Below, piece after piece: positions 18,826 to 28,245 of a stretch of 53,284 nt of DNA. The stretch's first letter is position 1. Each line of letters opens with the position of its first letter. The position numbers were made by a program, and so were the translations under genes. Source of the stretch: Comamonadaceae bacterium (GTDB lineage: Bacteria; Pseudomonadota; Gammaproteobacteria; Burkholderiales; Burkholderiaceae_C); contig CANFLU010000015.1 in assembly GCA_947447975.1 (NCBI GenBank), forward strand, positions 1-53,284. The letters run 5' to 3'. The notes beneath the pieces are model-generated. The model was not told where the DNA came from. It did no database searches and worked only from the letters and a program-made list of their open reading frames with translations.

Positions 18826-20502
18826 ATGACCCTCAAAATTTGCGTTGCCCAACTCAACTTCATCGTAGGTGACATCAACGGCAACGCGCAAAAAATACTG
18901 GACGCGGCACGCCTGGCGCATGCACAGGGAGCCCATTTGCTGCTGACGCCCGAATTGTCGCTGTGCGGCTACGCCGCCGAAGACTTGTACCTGCGTCCCG
19001 CATTTATGCAGGCCTGCAATGATGCCCTGAATTGGTTGACTGCGCAGTTAGCAGGTCTTCAAGGGATGTGTGTCGTGGTAGGCCACCCCTATGACGGCGG
19101 CCAAGGCGCAACGGCAGTCTCAGTAACGCAACGCTTGAACTGCGCCAGTGTGCTGCGCGAGGGCCGTATTGTGGCCACTTACGCCAAGCAGGAGTTGCCC
19201 AATTACCAAGTGTTTGACGAGCGGCGCTATTTTGCGCCTGGCAGCCACACCTGTGTCTTCGAGGCGGGTCCTGTGAACGCGCCGGTGCGCGTGGGCTTGC
19301 TCATTTGCGAAGACGCCTGGTTCGATGGCCCAGCCCTCGCGGCCAGGGCGGCAGGTGCGCAGCTGCTGGCGGTGATTAATGCATCCCCCTTTCATTTGGG
19401 CAAGGGTGGTCAGCGCGAAAAGGTTATGGCTGAGCGCTGCCGCGCAACTGGTTTGCCATTGGTCTATGCGCATTTGGTGGGCGGGCAAGATGAACTGGTT
19501 TTCGAGGGACGCTCGTTCGTATTGGACGCGCAGGGCCAGGTACAAGGCCGCGCTCCAAGTTTCAAAGAGACGCTGTTTGCATGTACGTGGGCCGACGGCG
19601 AGTCCGCCGCTGGCTGGACCGCCCGCATAGAGCCGCAGCGGTCCGAAGAAGCAGATTTGTGGGACGCGCTGGTTTTAGGGGTGCGCGATTACGTGGGAAA
19701 AAACAGGTTTCCCGGGGTGTTGTTAGGGCTCTCCGGTGGTATTGATTCTGCATTGGTGCTGGCTATTGCAGTGGATGCACTCGGTCCATCGAAGGTACGT
19801 GCGGTGATGATGCCCTCGCCCTATACCGCCGACATTAGCTGGCTCGATGCCCGTGACATGGCCGGGCGCTTGGGTGTGCGCTATGACGAAATCTCTATTG
19901 CGCCGGAGTTTGAAGCCTTCAAGACCACGCTCGCTGGCGCATTTGAAGGCCGCGCCGAAGATAGCACTGAAGAAAACATCCAGGCGCGCATCCGCGGTAC
20001 GCTGCTGATGGCTTTGAGCAATAAGTTCGGCTCCATGGTATTGACCACGGGTAATAAATCGGAAATGGCCACCGGATATTGCACGCTGTACGGTGACATG
20101 GCAGGAGGTTTTGCCGTTATCAAAGACCTGCCCAAGATGAAAGTATTCGCCATGGCGCGCTGGCGTAATCAACACGATCCCTATGGAACAGGAAAGGAAC
20201 CTATTCCCGAGCGCATCATCACCCGTCCACCTAGTGCGGAGTTGCGGCCTGACCAGACCGACCAAGACAGCTTGCCGCCTTATGAGGTGCTAGACGCCAT
20301 CATCGAGCGTTACATGGAAAAAGACCAAAGCATCGCAGACATCGTGGCGGCCGGGTACAGCGCCTCGGACGTGGAGCGCGTTACCCGGCTGATTCAGATC
20401 AACGAGTACAAGCGCCGCCAGGCGCCCCCCGGAATTCGTGTTAGCAACCGCAGTTTCGGCAAGGATTGGCGGTATCCTATAACCAATAGATTCCGCGCTT
20501 GA
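18826..20502 (+). CDS. nadE: Glutamine-dependent NAD synthetase
   Basis: NadE makes NAD from deamido-NAD, ATP and ammonia drawn from glutamine. The 558-residue protein has two domains. The N-terminal nitrilase-type glutaminase has a Glu-Lys-Cys triad: Glu43 in LLTPELSLCGY, Lys in AKQELPNYQVFDE, Cys in LLICEDAW. The C-terminal synthetase has the P-loop LGLSGGIDSAL and later TTGNKSEMATGY. ATG 18826 gives the normal N-terminus MTLKICVAQLNF. glnB follows after 30 bases, a likely operon that joins glutamine-dependent NAD synthesis with a PII sensor. Confidence 0.95.
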   Translation: MTLKICVAQLNFIVGDINGNAQKILDAARLAHAQGAHLLLTPELSLCGYAAEDLYLRPAFMQACNDALNWLTAQLAGLQGMCVVVGHPYDGGQGATAVSVTQRLNCASVLREGRIVATYAKQELPNYQVFDERRYFAPGSHTCVFEAGPVNAPVRVGLLICEDAWFDGPALAARAAGAQLLAVINASPFHLGKGGQREKVMAERCRATGLPLVYAHLVGGQDELVFEGRSFVLDAQGQVQGRAPSFKETLFACTWADGESAAGWTARIEPQRSEEADLWDALVLGVRDYVGKNRFPGVLLGLSGGIDSALVLAIAVDALGPSKVRAVMMPSPYTADISWLDARDMAGRLGVRYDEISIAPEFEAFKTTLAGAFEGRAEDSTEENIQARIRGTLLMALSNKFGSMVLTTGNKSEMATGYCTLYGDMAGGFAVIKDLPKMKVFAMARWRNQHDPYGTGKEPIPERIITRPPSAELRPDQTDQDSLPPYEVLDAIIERYMEKDQSIADIVAAGYSASDVERVTRLIQINEYKRRQAPPGIRVSNRSFGKDWRYPITNRFRA

Positions 20503-20517
20503 ATCCATTTTTTCTAA

Positions 20518-20871
<354 letters not shown>

Positions 20872-20893
20872 TACCTGCGGCGGCGGGCGCGGC

Positions 20894-21430
20894 TCACAGG
20901 CTTGATCCTCTGGCCGCTGGCTCAATTGGCCTGTGGTGGATGAGCCGAGTACCTGCAAGCCTATCGTGCCAGAACTGCCGTTGCGGTGCCAGTCCGCTGC
21001 TACCGGCCCAGGCGGCAACCCAAAGTAGAAATACCAGCGCTTGTGCGCCCATCGGCAAAGCGGCGGCCCAGGCCAGTGCCAGAGGTGGTAGCAGCCACAC
21101 CCAGGCTAGTAGGTAACGCAGCAATGCCCGTTCCCGAGAAATGAGCTCACCTTGGCTATCCACTATGCGGATATGCCAGGTCTTCATCGCTAGCGTCTGG
21201 CCCCGTGTCCAAAAAATGACGAAATACGCGCTCAGGGAAAAAAATAGAAAAACCTGCAACGCAGCGCGGTTATCCATGGCATTGCGGGTTTGGGTCAGCG
21301 TGCCGAACAAGTAGCCCGAAATGAAAACCACGCCAAAGACAAGCATGCCCTCGTAGAGCCAGCACGCCATGCGCCGCCATACGCCGGGTGTTCGGTACTC
21401 AAAACTTGCTAACTTGGTCGGATCGTGCAT
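20894..21430 (-). CDS. RDD-family membrane protein
   Basis: A 178-residue inner-membrane protein. It starts with an Arg-containing first helix region (YRTPGVWRRMACWLYEGMLVFG), has a middle hydrophobic segment (FLFFSLSAYFVIFW) followed by the family segment GQTLAMKTWHIRIVD, then a third hydrophobic block. It ends with FWHDRLAGTRLIH, which supplies the conserved Asp. RDD proteins have no single known role; some are linked to ion transport. It is the last gene of a minus-strand group that starts with a sigma factor. Confidence 0.85.
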   Translation of the reverse strand: MHDPTKLASFEYRTPGVWRRMACWLYEGMLVFGVVFISGYLFGTLTQTRNAMDNRAALQVFLFFSLSAYFVIFWTRGQTLAMKTWHIRIVDSQGELISRERALLRYLLAWVWLLPPLALAWAAALPMGAQALVFLLWVAAWAGSSGLAPQRQFWHDRLAGTRLIHHRPIEPAARGSSL

Positions 21431-21543
21431 ACCTCAAGCACCAGGCAGGCGCGCGGGCACGGCCATGCCTAGCGACTCTTTTTCTAAGTGAATTGCCATC
21501 GAAAATCAGTTCGCGCCTGTTTCAAAAAGACGCACGGAGCGCT

Positions 21544-22173
21544 TTAGTTGGATGCCGCACTGTCCTTTTGAGGAAGCAAGGTATAGCGGTCGATTGCGGG
21601 TCGCGAATTGGACGAAGCCTTTATCTGCTCGGGCGTTTTGCGGGTTACCGGTACTTCGGCCAACTTACTGGACGCAACGGGTTTTGCTGCAATAGCCGCG
21701 CCGCTCGCCTTTTTCGGCGCTTGGTCCAGCAAGGCACGTCGTTCTTCTTCGGACAGCGCTTGGTAGGCCTCCCACGTGGCTGCACGCGCGTCCGGCGGCA
21801 GTTTTTTGGTTTGGGCAAAATTCAAGCGGGCTTGTTCGCGTTCTTTGGGCTTTAGGGCGGCCCACTGGGCCATTCGGCTTTGCAGCTTCTCCTGGTCGGC
21901 TTCACTCATCGCAGCATAATTTTTGGCCAGCGCCAGCCACTTGCGCCGGTGCCCTGGCGAAAGGCTACCCCAAATCAAAGCCAAGGGTTGCAGTGAATGC
22001 TGCTCGGCTGTGCTAAGTTGGTCCCAGCGTGGCTCTGCTGCCGCGCTCGCAGTACTTAGCGTAGGCAAGCCGCTGGCAGTGCTCTGTGCATTTCCAACAC
22101 ACGCAAAACACTGCAGCGCACAGGCGCAAAGCCATAGGCGTAATGGTGGATTGGAGCTTGACAATGAGAGCAT
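21544..22173 (-). CDS. DUF3106-family exported protein
   Basis: A 209-residue protein with a signal peptide (core LRLWLCACALQCFACVGNAQ) and a helical repeat-like body. Recurring patterns of the form W-x3-L(S/K) and R-x-(K/W) appear, for example WGSLSPGHRRKWLALAKNY, MAQWAALKPKEREQARLNF and TWEAYQALSEEERRALL. This is the DUF3106 pattern, of unknown function and common in Betaproteobacteria. The C-terminal 60 residues look disordered. The heptad-like W/L/R repeats resemble periplasmic chaperone-like helices, which is speculation. It lies 21 bases after DUF3619 on the same strand. Confidence 0.75.
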   Translation of the reverse strand: MLSLSSSNPPLRLWLCACALQCFACVGNAQSTASGLPTLSTASAAAEPRWDQLSTAEQHSLQPLALIWGSLSPGHRRKWLALAKNYAAMSEADQEKLQSRMAQWAALKPKEREQARLNFAQTKKLPPDARAATWEAYQALSEEERRALLDQAPKKASGAAIAAKPVASSKLAEVPVTRKTPEQIKASSNSRPAIDRYTLLPQKDSAASN

Positions 22174-22194
22174 GGAGACGTCTGCCCTCTGATT

Positions 22195-22629
22195 CTATTC
22201 CTGTGCTGTTTTTTTCAGAAATTGCAGAAAGCCGGGATCGGTGTAGGCGCTGGGGGGCAAATCCGCCGTCAGCAATTCGGCGTCTATTTCGGCCAATTCG
22301 AAGGCCCGTTCCTGGTCTTGCATCACGCCAATGGCCACTAGGCCTAGCACCAAGGCAAATAAAGGCAGCCAAGCTGACGCACGGCTCCAAAAGCCAGGCG
22401 CTTGCGAACCCATCGCGCTGACGCCGCCCTGGGCTGCGGCCAGCACCGGCGCAACGTGGGTTTCGAGGACCCGCCGGCTTGACAGCGCTTGCATGCGGCT
22501 CGCGCGCAGGCGCTCGGAGATCCGATGGGGAAGGTCTTGGGAACTCTGTTCAAGGCGGGCCGCGATCCGGGCGCCAAAGCGCACCTCAGACTGGCTAGCC
22601 TGGCCGGTCGGTTCTGAAAAAATGTTCAT
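22195..22629 (-). CDS. DUF3619-family single-pass membrane protein, possible anti-sigma factor
   Basis: A 144-residue protein with a cytoplasmic-looking basic N-terminal half (FGARIAARLEQSSQDLPHRI, RLRASRMQALSSRR), one clear membrane helix around residues 85-103 (WLPLFALVLGLVAIGVM), and a short acidic C-terminal segment (IDAELLTADLPPSAYTDPGF). The start ATG overlaps the stop of the sigma-factor gene by four bases, so they are translationally coupled. That layout is the usual one for a membrane anti-sigma factor, but no zinc-binding HxxxCxxC motif is present and the family has no proven function. The anti-sigma role is inference. Confidence 0.75.
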   Translation of the reverse strand: MNIFSEPTGQASQSEVRFGARIAARLEQSSQDLPHRISERLRASRMQALSSRRVLETHVAPVLAAAQGGVSAMGSQAPGFWSRASAWLPLFALVLGLVAIGVMQDQERAFELAEIDAELLTADLPPSAYTDPGFLQFLKKTAQE

Positions 22630-23192
22630 GGATCAATCCCTTTCAAACGTAAAGCTTTGGCCAGTGCACTCACCGCCCGCGAACAGTGGGTCTTGACGCT
22701 ACCCTGCGAGCACCCCATGGCGGAGGCAGTCTCAGCGACGTCCAGCTCTTCCCAGTAACGCATCAGGAAGGCTTCCCGTTGACGCCCTGGCAAATTTTGT
22801 ATTTCCTGCTCAATAACACGCAAAGTTTGGGCCCGCTCGGCCTGATTCTGGCTACTTTCTTGCTGCGGGTCGTCCGACCGCCCTAAAAGAGCCTCCAAAA
22901 CGTCAAATTCGCCGTCTCCCTCTGGGCCGTCAAAGTCACCCAGGGGGGAGAACAATGCGTTACGGGTTTTTTGACGGCGGAACCAGTCCAGGGTGGTGTT
23001 GCTAAGAATACGCTGAAACAACATGGGAAGTTCCTCGGGCGCCTTGTGCCCGTAGTGTTCGGCCAGTTTCATCATGCTGTCCTGCACAATGTCCAAGGCG
23101 GACTCTTCATTGCGTACATGATAAAAAGATCGCTTGAAGGCGCGCTTTTCAACGCCTCGCAAGAACGTATCGAGTTCGCGTTCAGTTGCCAA
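22626..23192 (-). CDS. RNA polymerase sigma factor, ECF type
   Basis: A 188-residue sigma-70 family protein with region 2 (KRSFYHVRNEESALDIVQDS, then LDWFRRQKTRNA for -10 recognition) and region 4 (LPGRQREAFLMRYWEELDV, then a helix-turn-helix at VAETASAMGCSQGSVKTHCS). The linker is acidic (DGPEGDGEFDVLE). The frame is open to a GTG at 23210. I prefer TTG 23192 because GGAGG lies four bases upstream and gives the N-terminus MATERELDTF. It heads a group with DUF3619, DUF3106 and RDD. Its regulon is unknown. Confidence 0.9.
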   Translation of the reverse strand: MATERELDTFLRGVEKRAFKRSFYHVRNEESALDIVQDSMMKLAEHYGHKAPEELPMLFQRILSNTTLDWFRRQKTRNALFSPLGDFDGPEGDGEFDVLEALLGRSDDPQQESSQNQAERAQTLRVIEQEIQNLPGRQREAFLMRYWEELDVAETASAMGCSQGSVKTHCSRAVSALAKALRLKGIDP

Positions 23193-23413
23193 ACGGCCTC
23201 CGATGCGCACGGCGCTGGGGCCGGGCAGTGGTCAAAAGCGTGCGGACAAGTCTCATAACAGTGCACAAATTATCGCACCGGGCCGGTGCGACCGAGCGGT
23301 TGGCAAGGGCGGTACCAGCAATAAATGCCATAATACGCCTTTCGTTCAAAAAGCAAACGGGTTCTGGTCCGGCGCAGCATTCAATGCGTCCATGACCAAA
23401 ATCTTAAGTCCCA

Positions 23414-23477
23414 ACGAAACACCAAAAGTGTTTGCGAAGGGGCACCCAAGGTGTTTCGTCAGAGAAATTCGCAAAGG
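23414..23477 (+). promoter_or_regulatory. Structured ilvB leader with possible pseudoknot over the ribosome-binding site
   Basis: Two perfect pairings cross each other. Stem 1 is ACGAAACACC (23414-23423) with GGTGTTTCGT (23450-23459). Stem 2 is TTTGCGAA (23431-23438) with TTCGCAAA (23468-23475). Stem 2 lies half in the loop of stem 1 and half beyond it, the layout of an H-type pseudoknot. Its 3' strand shares AAA with the ribosome-binding site AAAGG (23473-23477) of ilvB. A competing hairpin, AAACAC (23417-23422) with GTGTTT (23428-23433), would disrupt both. This is a candidate cis-regulatory RNA; ligand and class unknown. Confidence 0.45.
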
Positions 23478-23483
23478 TTCATC

Positions 23484-25271
23484 ATGGAAATATCCAAAGC
23501 CGAATTGGCCTCCGCGGCCGCGGCCTCATCAGGTTCTAAGTCCGCTAGCGTGCCTGAATTGCGCGGCGCCGAAATTTTGATTAAGGCGTTGCAAGCCGAA
23601 AATGTTCAGTATGTCTGGGGTTATCCCGGTGGCGCGGTACTGCATATTTACGACGCCTTTTACAAGCAAGACACGATTCAGCATGTGCTGGTGCGCCATG
23701 AGCAGGCGGCGGTGCACGCTGCTGACGGCTATGCCCGCGCGACCGGCGAGGTCGGCGTGGCCTTGGTAACGTCCGGGCCCGGCGTGACCAATGCGGTGAC
23801 TGGCATTGCGACCGCCTACATGGATAGCATCCCCATGGTGATCATCACCGGGCAGGTGCCTACCCACGCGATCGGTTTGGACGCGTTCCAAGAGTGCGAT
23901 ACCGTGGGCATCACACGTCCCATCGTGAAGCATAATTTTTTGGTCAAAGATGCCCGCGACATGGCGGACATTATGAAAAAAGCCTTCCATATCGCGCGCA
24001 GTGGCCGCCCCGGGCCAGTCGTGGTCGATATCCCGAAAGACGTGTCGTTTAAAAAGGTGCCTTACAAAGGCTACCCGGCTAGCGTGGAAATGCGCTCCTA
24101 CAACCCGGTTCGCAAAGGCCATGGTGGCCAGATTCGCAAAGCCTTGCAACTATTGCTAGCTGCCAAGCGCCCCTATATTTATACCGGCGGCGGTGTGTTG
24201 CTGAGTAATGCCTCTGCGGAGCTGCGCACTCTGGTGGATATGCTGGGCTACCCCTGCACCAATACCTTGATGGGCTTGGGCGCTTATCCTGCCTCGGATC
24301 GCAAGTTCCTGGGTATGCTGGGAATGCACGGCACGATTGAAGCGAACAACGCCATGCAAAACTGCGATGTGTTGTTGGCCGTTGGTGCGCGCTTTGATGA
24401 CCGCGTGATCGGCAACCCCAAACATTTCGCGCAAAACGAGCGCAAGATTATTCATATTGATATTGATCCTTCCAGTATTTCCAAGCGCGTGAAGGTCGAC
24501 ATTCCCATCGTGGGCGATGTCAAGGAAGTCTTGAACGAACTGATTGCGATGATCAAGGAAAGCGCGCTGAAGCCCGATGCCCACGCGCTAGGCGCTTGGT
24601 GGGACACGATTGAAGGCTGGCGTGCCCGCCAGTGCCTGAAATACGATCATGGCAAGGGCGATGTGATTAAGCCGCAGTTTGTGGTGGAGACACTATGGAA
24701 TATGACCAAGGATGGTGATACCTATATCACCTCCGACGTTGGTCAGCACCAAATGTGGGCGGCGCAGTATTACCGCTTTGACCAACCCCGCCGGTGGATT
24801 AATTCCGGTGGCTTAGGCACTATGGGCGTGGGTATTCCTTACGCCATGGGTATCAAGTTGGCCAAGCCCGAGAGCGAGGTGTTTTGTATCACGGGTGAAG
24901 GCTCGGTTCAGATGTGCATACAGGAACTATCCACCTGCCTACAGTACAACACACCGATCAAAGTGATAGCCTTGAACAACCGTTATCTAGGCATGGTGCG
25001 CCAGTGGCAAGAGGTGGAATACGAAGGCCGGTATAGCCACAGCTATATGGATGCCCTGCCCAATTTCGTGAAACTGGCTGAAGCCTATGGCCATGTGGGC
25101 ATGTTGATCGAGCGCCCGGAAGACGTAGAGCCGGCTTTGCGCGAGGCGCGGCGCCTGAAAGATCGGACGGTGTTTATGGATTTCCGTACCGACCCCACCG
25201 AAAACGTCTTCCCCATGGTGCAAGCGGGCAAGGGCATTACCGAAATGCTGCTGGGCTCGGAAGACCTTTAA
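23484..25271 (+). CDS. ilvB: Acetolactate synthase, large (catalytic) subunit
   Basis: The catalytic subunit joins two pyruvates, or pyruvate and 2-oxobutyrate, in the first step to valine, leucine and isoleucine. The 595-residue protein has three ThDP-enzyme domains. The first has GAVLHIYDAF and the ThDP-activating Glu in HEQAAVHAADGYARATG. The middle is a FAD-binding-like domain. The C-terminal ThDP-binding domain has GLGTMGVGIPYAMG and ITGEGSVQMCIQEL ... LNNRYLGMV, the Mg-ThDP motif with GEG in place of the more common GDG. ATG 23484 is chosen because AAAGG lies six bases upstream; an in-frame start at 23451 lies inside the leader stem. ilvH follows. Confidence 0.97.
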   Translation: MEISKAELASAAAASSGSKSASVPELRGAEILIKALQAENVQYVWGYPGGAVLHIYDAFYKQDTIQHVLVRHEQAAVHAADGYARATGEVGVALVTSGPGVTNAVTGIATAYMDSIPMVIITGQVPTHAIGLDAFQECDTVGITRPIVKHNFLVKDARDMADIMKKAFHIARSGRPGPVVVDIPKDVSFKKVPYKGYPASVEMRSYNPVRKGHGGQIRKALQLLLAAKRPYIYTGGGVLLSNASAELRTLVDMLGYPCTNTLMGLGAYPASDRKFLGMLGMHGTIEANNAMQNCDVLLAVGARFDDRVIGNPKHFAQNERKIIHIDIDPSSISKRVKVDIPIVGDVKEVLNELIAMIKESALKPDAHALGAWWDTIEGWRARQCLKYDHGKGDVIKPQFVVETLWNMTKDGDTYITSDVGQHQMWAAQYYRFDQPRRWINSGGLGTMGVGIPYAMGIKLAKPESEVFCITGEGSVQMCIQELSTCLQYNTPIKVIALNNRYLGMVRQWQEVEYEGRYSHSYMDALPNFVKLAEAYGHVGMLIERPEDVEPALREARRLKDRTVFMDFRTDPTENVFPMVQAGKGITEMLLGSEDL

Positions 25272-25333
25272 TCGCCTGGGATGGCATTTAATTAACCTAG
25301 ACTGACAAATCTATTGCTTGCCAAGCCTGTGCG

Positions 25334-25375
25334 TTACCGCGCGCGGGGGAGGGCGGTGAAAAGAGGCGTCTCTTT
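25334..25375 (+). promoter_or_regulatory. Tandem hairpins at the ilvH ribosome-binding site (candidate ilvH leader RNA)
   Basis: A 7-bp stem (TTACCGC 25334-25340 with GCGGTGA 25353-25359, one G-U) is followed directly by a perfect 6-bp hairpin (AAAGAG 25360-25365, loop GCGT, CTCTTT 25370-25375). It ends two bases before the ilvH ATG, and AAGAGG, the only ribosome-binding site, lies in it. A structured RNA named the ilvH motif has been described upstream of ilvH in Betaproteobacteria; whether this is that motif needs a covariance-model search. Confidence 0.5.
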
Positions 25376-25377
25376 GT

Positions 25378-25869
25378 ATGAAACATATCATCGCTGTTTT
25401 GCTGGAAAACGAACCCGGAGCCTTGTCTCGCGTGGTCGGCTTGTTTTCGGCCCGTGGCTACAACATTGAATCCTTAACGGTGGCGCCCACCGAAGACCCC
25501 AGCTTGTCGCGCATGACCTTGCAGACCAATGGCTCGGACGATGTGATTGAGCAAATCACCAAACATCTAAACCGGCTTATCGAAGTGGTCAAGGTGGTGG
25601 ATTTGACCGAAGGCGCTTACATTGAGCGCGAACTGATGATCGTCAAGGTGCGTGCAGTGGGCAAAGAGCGTGAGGAAATGAAGCGCATGGCGGACATTTT
25701 TCGCGGCCGGGTCATTGACGTGACGGACAAAAGCTACACCATAGAGCTCACCGGCGACCAAGCAAAAAACGATGCCTTTTTACAGGCTATCGAGACGGAC
25801 GCAATTTTGGAAACAGTACGTACTGGCGCCAGTGGTATTGGGCGTGGTGAGCGGGTGTTGCGGGTTTGA
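25378..25869 (+). CDS. ilvH: Acetolactate synthase, small (regulatory) subunit
   Basis: The small subunit activates IlvB and gives valine feedback inhibition. The 163-residue protein opens with an ACT domain (LLENEPGALSRVVGLFSARG, then YNIESLTVAPTEDP). A C-terminal domain follows, starting around RELMIVKVRAVGKEREE, with GRVIDVTDKSYTIELTGD. Length is normal. It lies 106 bases after ilvB, and that gap holds the tandem hairpins described at its start. ilvC follows after 99 bases. Confidence 0.96.
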   Translation: MKHIIAVLLENEPGALSRVVGLFSARGYNIESLTVAPTEDPSLSRMTLQTNGSDDVIEQITKHLNRLIEVVKVVDLTEGAYIERELMIVKVRAVGKEREEMKRMADIFRGRVIDVTDKSYTIELTGDQAKNDAFLQAIETDAILETVRTGASGIGRGERVLRV

Positions 25870-25932
25870 GCGTGGGCGCAAGACTGCGTGCAAGATGAAG
25901 TCGAGCACTGGTCGCCTGCATTGGTTTTGTAA

Positions 25933-26985
<1,053 letters not shown>

Positions 26986-27010
26986 TCCAGCCCCTAAGGA
27001 GGGTCTGCGT

Positions 27011-27043
27011 CCAAAGGCCACTACGGTGGCCTTTGGCGTTTTC
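27011..27043 (+). terminator. Intrinsic terminator after ilvC
   Basis: A perfect 11-bp stem (CCAAAGGCCAC 27011-27021 with GTGGCCTTTGG 27026-27036) around TACG, followed by CGTTTTC. It ends the ilvBHC transcript. Confidence 0.85.
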
Positions 27044-27146
27044 GGCGTTATGTGCCGGGCGGGGCTCCGCGTACACTGCACAAGTTGAACTGCCAGCGGG
27101 GAGCGCGCGCTCGCACGCTGTATCTGAATCACACCAGGAACATCGA

Positions 27147-27962
27147 ATGGAAGAAAACACGCAGACACAGGCTGATGGAGACGGGCCGATTTTTGTGCGC
27201 AAACGGCGCAAAGGCATTTACGTCCTTCCTAATTTATTTACGCTGGCGGCTTTGTTTGGCGGCTTTTATGCGGTAGTTATGGCCATGCAAGGTCATTTCG
27301 ACCAATCGGCTATCGGTATTTTTTGCGCCATGGTCTTGGACAGCTTAGATGGACGCGTTGCGCGCATGACCAACACCCAAAGCGCATTTGGCGAACAAAT
27401 GGATTCGCTGTCGGACATGGTGTCTTTTGGCGCCGCACCGGCGCTGGTGTCTTACGAATGGGTACTTAAAGGTTTGGGCAAATGGGGCTGGTTCGCTGCC
27501 TTTGTGTATTGCGCCTGCGCGGCCTTGCGTTTGGCACGGTTTAATGTGAATACCCATGTGGTGGACAAGCGCTATTTCCAAGGTTTGCCTTCTCCGGCGG
27601 CGGCGGCCCTGGTCGCTGGGTTTATCTGGTGGTGTACCGATCTAGGCATTGCACCGACATCCGTGGCCTGGTTTATGTTCGCCTGGGTCTTGTACGCTGG
27701 TTTGACCATGGTGACCAATGTTCCGTTCTACAGCTTCAAAGATGTCAGCATGAAACAAAGCGTACCTTTCGCAGTCATTGTGCTCATCGCCCTAGGGATT
27801 GCCATCATCAATATCGACCCGCCCACGGTCATGCTGGGCATTTTCGTGGTCTATGGATTTAGCGGCTACGTCGTCTATGGTGTGCGCAGATTCAGGGGCG
27901 TTCCGGTGAGTGTTATCAGCACATCCACAGACGAGCCCGACGAGCGCGGGATGCATAAATAA
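27147..27962 (+). CDS. pssA: CDP-diacylglycerol--serine O-phosphatidyltransferase
   Basis: PssA makes phosphatidylserine, the precursor of phosphatidylethanolamine, in the inner membrane. The 271-residue protein has the CDP-alcohol phosphotransferase motif DG-x2-AR-x8-G-x3-D-x3-D (DGRVAR ... GEQMDSLSD) after an early hydrophobic segment. About seven more hydrophobic segments follow. The N-terminus is acidic and polar. ATG 27147 is taken, with AGGAA seven bases upstream; the longer frame from 27033 would start inside the ilvC terminator. Its usual partner psd is not beside it. Confidence 0.93.
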   Translation: MEENTQTQADGDGPIFVRKRRKGIYVLPNLFTLAALFGGFYAVVMAMQGHFDQSAIGIFCAMVLDSLDGRVARMTNTQSAFGEQMDSLSDMVSFGAAPALVSYEWVLKGLGKWGWFAAFVYCACAALRLARFNVNTHVVDKRYFQGLPSPAAAALVAGFIWWCTDLGIAPTSVAWFMFAWVLYAGLTMVTNVPFYSFKDVSMKQSVPFAVIVLIALGIAIINIDPPTVMLGIFVVYGFSGYVVYGVRRFRGVPVSVISTSTDEPDERGMHK

Positions 27963-28133
27963 GCGGCAAGGACTTTGGCTTTCGAGAGGGGCCGTTAGTT
28001 TGCGGCGTTTGAAAACCTCTGTTCACGGTTACCGTGGTGGACTAGGCAAAAGCCTTACTGAGTACCCTGAACGAGCTTCGAATTAAGTGGGATCACGCTG
28101 CCGCGCGAGGCAAAATGCAGTTTTACATGAAAA

Positions 28134-28153
28134 TGCATGATGTTTCTCATGCA
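28134..28153. promoter_or_regulatory. Inverted repeat upstream of the PBP7-type gene
   Basis: TGCATGA, six bases, TCATGCA: a perfect 7-bp inverted repeat about 95 bases before the chosen start. TTGATT (28159-28164) and TAAACT (28181-28186) follow with 16 bases between, a possible weak promoter. A regulator-binding site is possible but unproven. Confidence 0.25.
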
Positions 28154-28245
28154 AGTGCTTGATTTATTGGGTTTTTTGATTAAACTGTGTTTTTTGATTG
28201 GCGGGCGCGCCGCGGCGTGCCCGTAACCAACCTACTTGGTGCAAA

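Noticed and set aside
23134..23580. A 148-codon frame across the ilvB leader and start
   Set aside because: It overlaps the start of ilvB in another frame, is not homologous to anything I recognise, and is not a typical branched-chain leader peptide.
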